Below, piece by piece: positions 63,929 to 64,000 of a DNA stretch of 64,000 nucleotides; the first letter of the stretch is position 1; every line of letters starts with the position of its first letter. Made by a program: the position numbers and the translations under genes. The notes beneath the pieces are model-generated. The model saw only the letters and a list, made by a program, of their open reading frames with translations, did no database searches and was not told where the DNA came from. Source of the DNA: Polycyclovorans sp. (GTDB lineage Bacteria > Pseudomonadota > Gammaproteobacteria > Nevskiales > Nevskiaceae); NCBI GenBank assembly GCA_002706265.1, contig PAKU01000040.1, positions 1 to 64,000 on the forward strand. Direction: 5' to 3'.

Positions 63929-64000
63929 GCGTGGACGACCTGGGAAGGTGAATCAGGCGCCTAGTATTCCATAGCGCCGCCGTGCGTCGCGGCCTGCGGC

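Overview
The window is high-GC chromosomal DNA from a gammaproteobacterium. The evidence is gene order: dapF-DUF484-xerC-hslV-hslU, rplU-rpmA-obgE-proB facing a polyprenyl synthase, and ssrA-smpB ... rnfH-bamE/fur-recN-nadK. The tmRNA tag reads ANDDNYALAA, the form I recall from Pseudomonas. A wax ester synthase, Na+-NQR and a PAS-receptor chemotaxis cluster would fit a Nevskiales/Xanthomonadales-like organism, but that placement is inference. Almost all of the window is single-copy chromosomal backbone. No transposase, integrase, rRNA operon or CRISPR array was seen.

Layout. 1-5.8 kb: end of the nqr operon (nqrF tail, nqrM) with a 105-bp tandem repeat between the two genes, then a CBS protein, an Atm1-type ABC exporter, an atypical SDR, Dps and an orphan OppF-like ATPase. 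5.8-12.6 kb: M48 lipoprotein, pdxH, acuI, a class-3 aldehyde dehydrogenase divergent from a wax ester synthase, and a chromosomal ParM-like actin. 12.7-17.1 kb: dapF-DUF484-xerC-hslVU. 17.1-20.6 kb: a type IV pilin behind a sigma-54 promoter, an O-antigen-ligase-type membrane protein directly downstream (candidate pilin glycosyltransferase), VanZ and an SH3-like exported protein. 20.7-24.9 kb: proB, obgE, rpmA, rplU, ispB, tRNA-Pro. 25.3-30 kb: a TacA/TacT toxin-antitoxin pair, a glutaredoxin-MauE fusion, a Tat-exported PhoX-like lipoprotein, peptide deformylase and a RIO kinase.

30.2-40.5 kb is one chemotaxis operon: STAS, CheY, CheA, CheW, a receptor with repeated PAS domains, CheR, CheD, CheB and a second short receptor. 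The first receptor ends in a CheR-tether-like pentapeptide (DWAEF). CheD and the second receptor end in the same tail (GxVELF-like). A NarL-type histidine kinase and a thrombospondin-type-3/OmpA-like protein follow. 43.7-51.6 kb: hemH, two Na+ symporters (AGCS, NSS), a lipoprotein, a ketopantoate-reductase-like gene and small exported or hypothetical proteins.

51.6-57.7 kb is the most unusual region. It lies directly downstream of the tmRNA gene, whose 3' end is at 57752 on the minus strand. Toxin-antitoxin-type modules alternate with intergenic blocks that resemble the end of ssrA: an A-tract and hairpin, then TTGGTGG, and in some blocks GAATCGAAcCCGCGTCCG. The modules are an HTH antitoxin, a Fic protein, PrlF-YhaV, an XRE antitoxin and HipB-HipA. 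Two blocks share a 75-bp segment with 4 mismatches, and two toxin-less antitoxin genes share their 3' ends. I read this as accretion of defence/TA cassettes at ssrA. 58.1-64 kb returns to backbone (smpB, rnfH, bamE, fur, recN, nadK), except that an NSS transporter sits where ratA is normally found.
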